Below, one piece after another: positions 30,324-32,784 of a DNA stretch of 32,784 nucleotides. Location of the stretch: positions 1 through 32,784 of the forward strand of contig MKRV01000031.1 of the NCBI GenBank assembly GCA_001897995.1. The letters are read 5' to 3'. This stretch comes from Alphaproteobacteria bacterium 65-37 (GTDB taxonomy: Bacteria; Pseudomonadota; Alphaproteobacteria; Reyranellales; Reyranellaceae). The position numbers and the translations under genes were made by a program. Position 1 is the stretch's first letter, and each line of letters opens with the position of its first letter. A model generated the notes under the pieces. That model was not told where the DNA came from. It ran no database searches and was given only the letters and a program-made list of their open reading frames with translations.

Positions 30324-30662
30324 TCAGCGCAGGGGCATGTTGATGCCGAAGCTCACGCTTCCGCCCGGCGGACCGTAGTAGGCCGGCGGCCCGTAATAGG
30401 CCGGAGGTCCGTAGGCGACGGGCGCGGGGTACACGACGACCGGCGCGGGAGCCGGCGCGTAGTAGACAGGTCGCGGCTGATAGTAGACGGGGGCAGGCGC
30501 GACATAGACGGGCGCGGGCGCGTAGTAGTAGCGGCCATGCTTCTTCCAGTTACCTGCCATGGCGCCGCTCGTGCTACCGAGAACAACGGCGCCGACGATT
30601 GCGGCGGTGCCAAGCCCCCGCAATGTCGTTCGGTTCCAGGTCCTCGTCACGTTCTCGCACAT
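30324..30662 (-). CDS. Secreted Tyr/Pro-rich repeat protein, upstream paralogue
   Basis: A 112-residue exported protein with signal peptide to about residue 36 (LRGLGTAAIVGAVVLGSTSGAMA) and mature start GNWKKHGRYYYAPAP. Repeats alternate VYxxPAP, YYAPAP and, near the end, PPAYYGP (three copies). It closes with GGSVSFGINMPLR, matching the neighbour's GVSLGINVPLR. The shared ending next to low-complexity repeats of different sequence suggests that the C-terminal motif, not the repeat, is the functional anchor. AAGGAG lies nine bases before the ATG at 30662. The two genes form a two-gene operon. No pathway can be assigned. Confidence 0.75.
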   Translation of the reverse strand: MCENVTRTWNRTTLRGLGTAAIVGAVVLGSTSGAMAGNWKKHGRYYYAPAPVYVAPAPVYYQPRPVYYAPAPAPVVVYPAPVAYGPPAYYGPPAYYGPPGGSVSFGINMPLR

Positions 30663-30799
30663 TGAATGTTCTCCTTGTGCCTTCGGCGGTCAACGCCGAT
30701 AGGAACAACAATGTTGCGCAGCAATTGTGGCCTTTACCTGTGACCATCCAGTGGCAACCCGTGGGTAAGTGGCTGCAAGTCTTTGGGAGGAAAGGTAAA

Positions 30800-31993
30800 A
30801 TGGCAGGTCCGTTGGACGGTGTTCGCATTCTCGATTGCACGACGGTCGTGCTGGGGCCGTGGGCGGCCCAGCAGCTCGGCGATCTCGGCGCCGACGTCAT
30901 CAAGATCGAGCCGCCGGAGGGCGACACCACCCGCCAGCTCGGGCCGGCGCGTAATCCGGGGATGGCTGCCTTCTATCTCGGCTGCAACCGCTCCAAGCGT
31001 TCGATCGTGCTCGACCTCAAGCAGGATGCCGGCCGCAACGCGCTGCTCAAGCTCGCCGAGACCGCCGACGTGCTGATGCACAACTACCGGCCCGAGCCCG
31101 CCAAGCGGCTGGGCGTCGAGTACGAGGTCTTCGAGAAGATCAACCCGCGCCTGGTCTATCTCGCGACCTATGGCTACCGCGCCGCCGGTCCGATGGGCGC
31201 CAAGGCGGCCTACGACGACATCATCCAGGCCGGGTCCGGCCTCGCGGCCCTGCAGACGGTGGTGGCGGGCCAGCCGCGCTTCCTGCCGACCATCGTGGCC
31301 GACAAGACCAGCTCCAACGGCGTCGTCTCGGCGCTGCTGGCGGCGCTGTTCGCGCGCGAGCGCACCGGCAAAGGCCAGGCCGTCGAAGTGCCGATGTACG
31401 AAACCCTGGTGTCCTTTGTCATGGTCGAGCATCTCTACGGCGAGACCTTCGATCCCGCGCTCGACACCGCGGGCTACAAGCGCGTGCTGAACAAGGAGCG
31501 GCGGCCCTACCCTTCGAAGGACGGCTTCTTCGCTCTGCTGCCTTACACCGACGGCCACTGGAAGGAGTTCTGCATCCTGATCGGCCGGCCCGAGCTGGCG
31601 CAGGATCCGCGCTTCACCTCGCTCGCCATTCGCCTCAAGAACGTCGAGGCCTACTACGCGACCCTGGCGGAGATCTGTGCCACCCGCACCAACGCCGAAT
31701 GGGTCGAGCTGCTCAAGAACTCGAACGTGCCGCACGGTCCGGTCAACACGCTGGAAGACCTGCTGGTCGATCCGCAGTTGCAGGCGACCGAGTTCTGGAA
31801 GGAAGTCGATCATCCGACCGAGGGCCGGCTGCGCATGCCCGATGTCGCGCCGCGCTTCAGCAAGACCAAGCCCGAGATCACGCGGCTGCAGCCGCGGCTC
31901 GGCGAGCACAGCATCGAGGTGCTCGGCGAGGCAGGGTTTACGCAGGCTGAGATCGACGCCATGCTGAAGTCGGGCGCGACCAAAGCGGCCTAG
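30800..31993 (+). CDS. CaiB/BaiF-family (class III) CoA-transferase
   Basis: This 397-residue enzyme moves coenzyme A between carboxylic acids in the cytoplasm. It starts GPLDGVRILDCTTVVLGPWAAQQLGDLGADVIKIEPPEGD, the standard family N-terminus. RNPGMAAFYLGCNRSKRSIVLDLK and ADVLMHNYRP follow. The catalytic aspartate is expected at Asp168 in VADKTSSNGVVSALLAALFARERTGKGQ. The C-terminal part (HGPVNTLEDLLVDPQL, then LGEHSIEVLGEAGFTQAEID) is complete. The acid partner is not evident. Its ATG at 30800 follows GGGAGGAAAGG. A Bug/TctC binding protein starts 38 bases later, a common pairing that suggests uptake and CoA activation of the same organic acid. Confidence 0.93.
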   Translation: MAGPLDGVRILDCTTVVLGPWAAQQLGDLGADVIKIEPPEGDTTRQLGPARNPGMAAFYLGCNRSKRSIVLDLKQDAGRNALLKLAETADVLMHNYRPEPAKRLGVEYEVFEKINPRLVYLATYGYRAAGPMGAKAAYDDIIQAGSGLAALQTVVAGQPRFLPTIVADKTSSNGVVSALLAALFARERTGKGQAVEVPMYETLVSFVMVEHLYGETFDPALDTAGYKRVLNKERRPYPSKDGFFALLPYTDGHWKEFCILIGRPELAQDPRFTSLAIRLKNVEAYYATLAEICATRTNAEWVELLKNSNVPHGPVNTLEDLLVDPQLQATEFWKEVDHPTEGRLRMPDVAPRFSKTKPEITRLQPRLGEHSIEVLGEAGFTQAEIDAMLKSGATKAA

Positions 31994-32031
31994 ACCGCAG
32001 ATCAAATCGGCCGCGCCGCAGGGAGGAAGTC

Positions 32032-32784
32032 ATGATCGTCCGTGCGTCGCGGCGCGATGTCCTGCGTTTCGGAACGGCCACGGCGGCGGCAACGCTTGCC
32101 GCCTCCACCTTGGCCGCTCCGGCTATCGCGCAAGGCGCCTGGCCCAATAAGCCGATCAAGATCGTCTGCGGCTTTCCGGCCGGCGGCCTGACCGACATCT
32201 TCGCGCGCGCTTACGGCGAAGCCATTTCGCAGAAGACAGGCCAGCCGGTGGTCGTCGAGAACAAGACCGGCGCCAGCGGGGCGATTGCCGCCGAGCAGGT
32301 GAAGAACGCGCCGGCCGATGGTCACACGCTGATGTGGACCATCGCCACCACGATGATCATGAACAAAGTGCTGTTCAAGAAGCTGCCTTACGATCCGGAC
32401 AAGGACTTCGTGCTGATCTCGTGGATGGATGCCGGTCATCTGCCGACGGTCGTGAATTCTAAACTACCGATAAAGAACCTGGCCGAGTTCGCCGACTATG
32501 CGCGCGCCAACAAGGTGAACCTCGGCACCTATGGTTCCGGCTCCTACAGCCATATCGCCGTCGAGGCGCTCAACCGGCATTACAAGCTCAACATGGAAGC
32601 CGTGCACTATCGCGGCGAAGCACTGATGTGGCAGGACGTGGCCGCCGGCGCGGTGCAGGGCGGCAGCGGCAGCTTCGCGGCCGCGTCGAGCGTACTGCAG
32701 TCGGGAATCGGCCGGCCGATCGCCGTGCCGACCAAGACGCGCATGAAGAAGCTGCCCGACGTCGCGACCTTCTATGAGCAGGGC
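32032..32784 (+). CDS. Bug/TctC-family tripartite tricarboxylate transporter solute-binding protein, 3' end outside the window
   Basis: The visible 251 codons encode a periplasmic binding protein of the Bug family, which captures carboxylic acids and related small organics. The N-terminus MIVRASRRDVLRFGTATAAATLAASTLAAPAIAQ carries a twin-arginine signal (SRRDVLRFG), and the mature part begins AWPNKPIKIVCGFPAGGLTDIFARAYGEAIS. The family signatures PAGGxxD, VVVENKTGASGAIAAEQVKNAPADGHTL and LPYDPDKDFVLIS are all present. Roughly 70-80 residues are missing. The ATG at 32032 follows GGGAGG. No membrane components (TctA/TctB) are in the window, as is usual for the many orphan Bug genes of such genomes. 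It lies in a probable operon with the CoA-transferase. Confidence 0.93.
   Translation, partial: MIVRASRRDVLRFGTATAAATLAASTLAAPAIAQGAWPNKPIKIVCGFPAGGLTDIFARAYGEAISQKTGQPVVVENKTGASGAIAAEQVKNAPADGHTLMWTIATTMIMNKVLFKKLPYDPDKDFVLISWMDAGHLPTVVNSKLPIKNLAEFADYARANKVNLGTYGSGSYSHIAVEALNRHYKLNMEAVHYRGEALMWQDVAAGAVQGGSGSFAAASSVLQSGIGRPIAVPTKTRMKKLPDVATFYEQG

Noticed and set aside
30020..30540. Repeated YYAP-coding units that look at first like a tandem repeat or CRISPR-like array
   Set aside because: Units are short, irregular and in frame within two signal-peptide proteins; there are no spacers of constant length.
30709..30727. Imperfect palindrome CAATGTTGC-GCA-GCAATTG upstream of the CoA-transferase, a possible operator
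   Set aside because: The arms differ by inserted bases, no regulator gene is adjacent, and one such match in a 137-base gap is not persuasive.

Overview
The window is a GC-rich (roughly two-thirds G+C by eye) stretch of chromosome from an alphaproteobacterium. The gene content (Fec-type iron regulation, an alphaproteobacterial-style Fur, a CaiB/Bug pair, long-form LeuA, many palindromic intergenic repeats) suggests a Rhodospirillales/Rhizobiales-like soil or water organism; Reyranella or a relative is my guess, not a demonstrated identification. No rRNA, tRNA, CRISPR, phage or transposase gene is visible. Most genes look like ordinary chromosomal genes, and the palindromic repeats are the main mobile-like signal.

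Layout. 1-3.1 kb: purD (C-terminus cut by the window edge) diverges from xseA, with an orphan Phd/YefM-type antitoxin between them. 3.1-4.9 kb: an RraA-like aldolase/regulator, a small DUF2846-like lipoprotein and a VOC protein. 4.9-12.7 kb: a complete iron-acquisition locus. An ECF sigma factor lies behind a sigma70 promoter with an overlapping Fur-like palindrome; it is followed by a FecR regulator, a TonB-dependent transducer with an STN domain, and a DUF3649-PepSY-DUF4198-DUF3325 inner-membrane/periplasmic set, ending in a Fur-family gene. The sequence suggests a cascade: iron limitation relieves Fur, the sigma factor is made, and it then recognises a shared GAAAAA-N14-CGT motif in front of both fecR and the receptor.

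12.7-17.1 kb: a stand-alone SET-domain protein, a membrane-lipid group (GT4 glycosyltransferase and LpxH-like phosphoesterase on the minus strand, divergent lipid kinase) and an inositol monophosphatase. 17.2-19.0 kb: a divergent LysR regulator and alpha/beta hydrolase. 19.1-23.5 kb: a minus-strand run reading small lipoprotein, two-helix membrane protein, pmbA, lytic transglycosylase, GNAT-like protein, small basic protein. The last two overlap by ATGA and are undescribed as far as I can tell.

23.5-25.4 kb: leuA, preceded by what looks like an unannotated leucine attenuator: an 11-codon peptide with four leucines and no Shine-Dalgarno sequence, followed by a large stem-loop. 25.6-29.9 kb: a methyltransferase diverging from a large zinc-ribbon/cyclase/AAA/TPR protein. 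29.9-32.8 kb: two tandem secreted Tyr/Pro-rich proteins, a CaiB-type CoA-transferase and the start of a Tat-exported Bug/TctC solute-binding protein.

At least four families of palindromic intergenic repeats are present. In one of them, two copies differ by paired changes that keep a hairpin intact.
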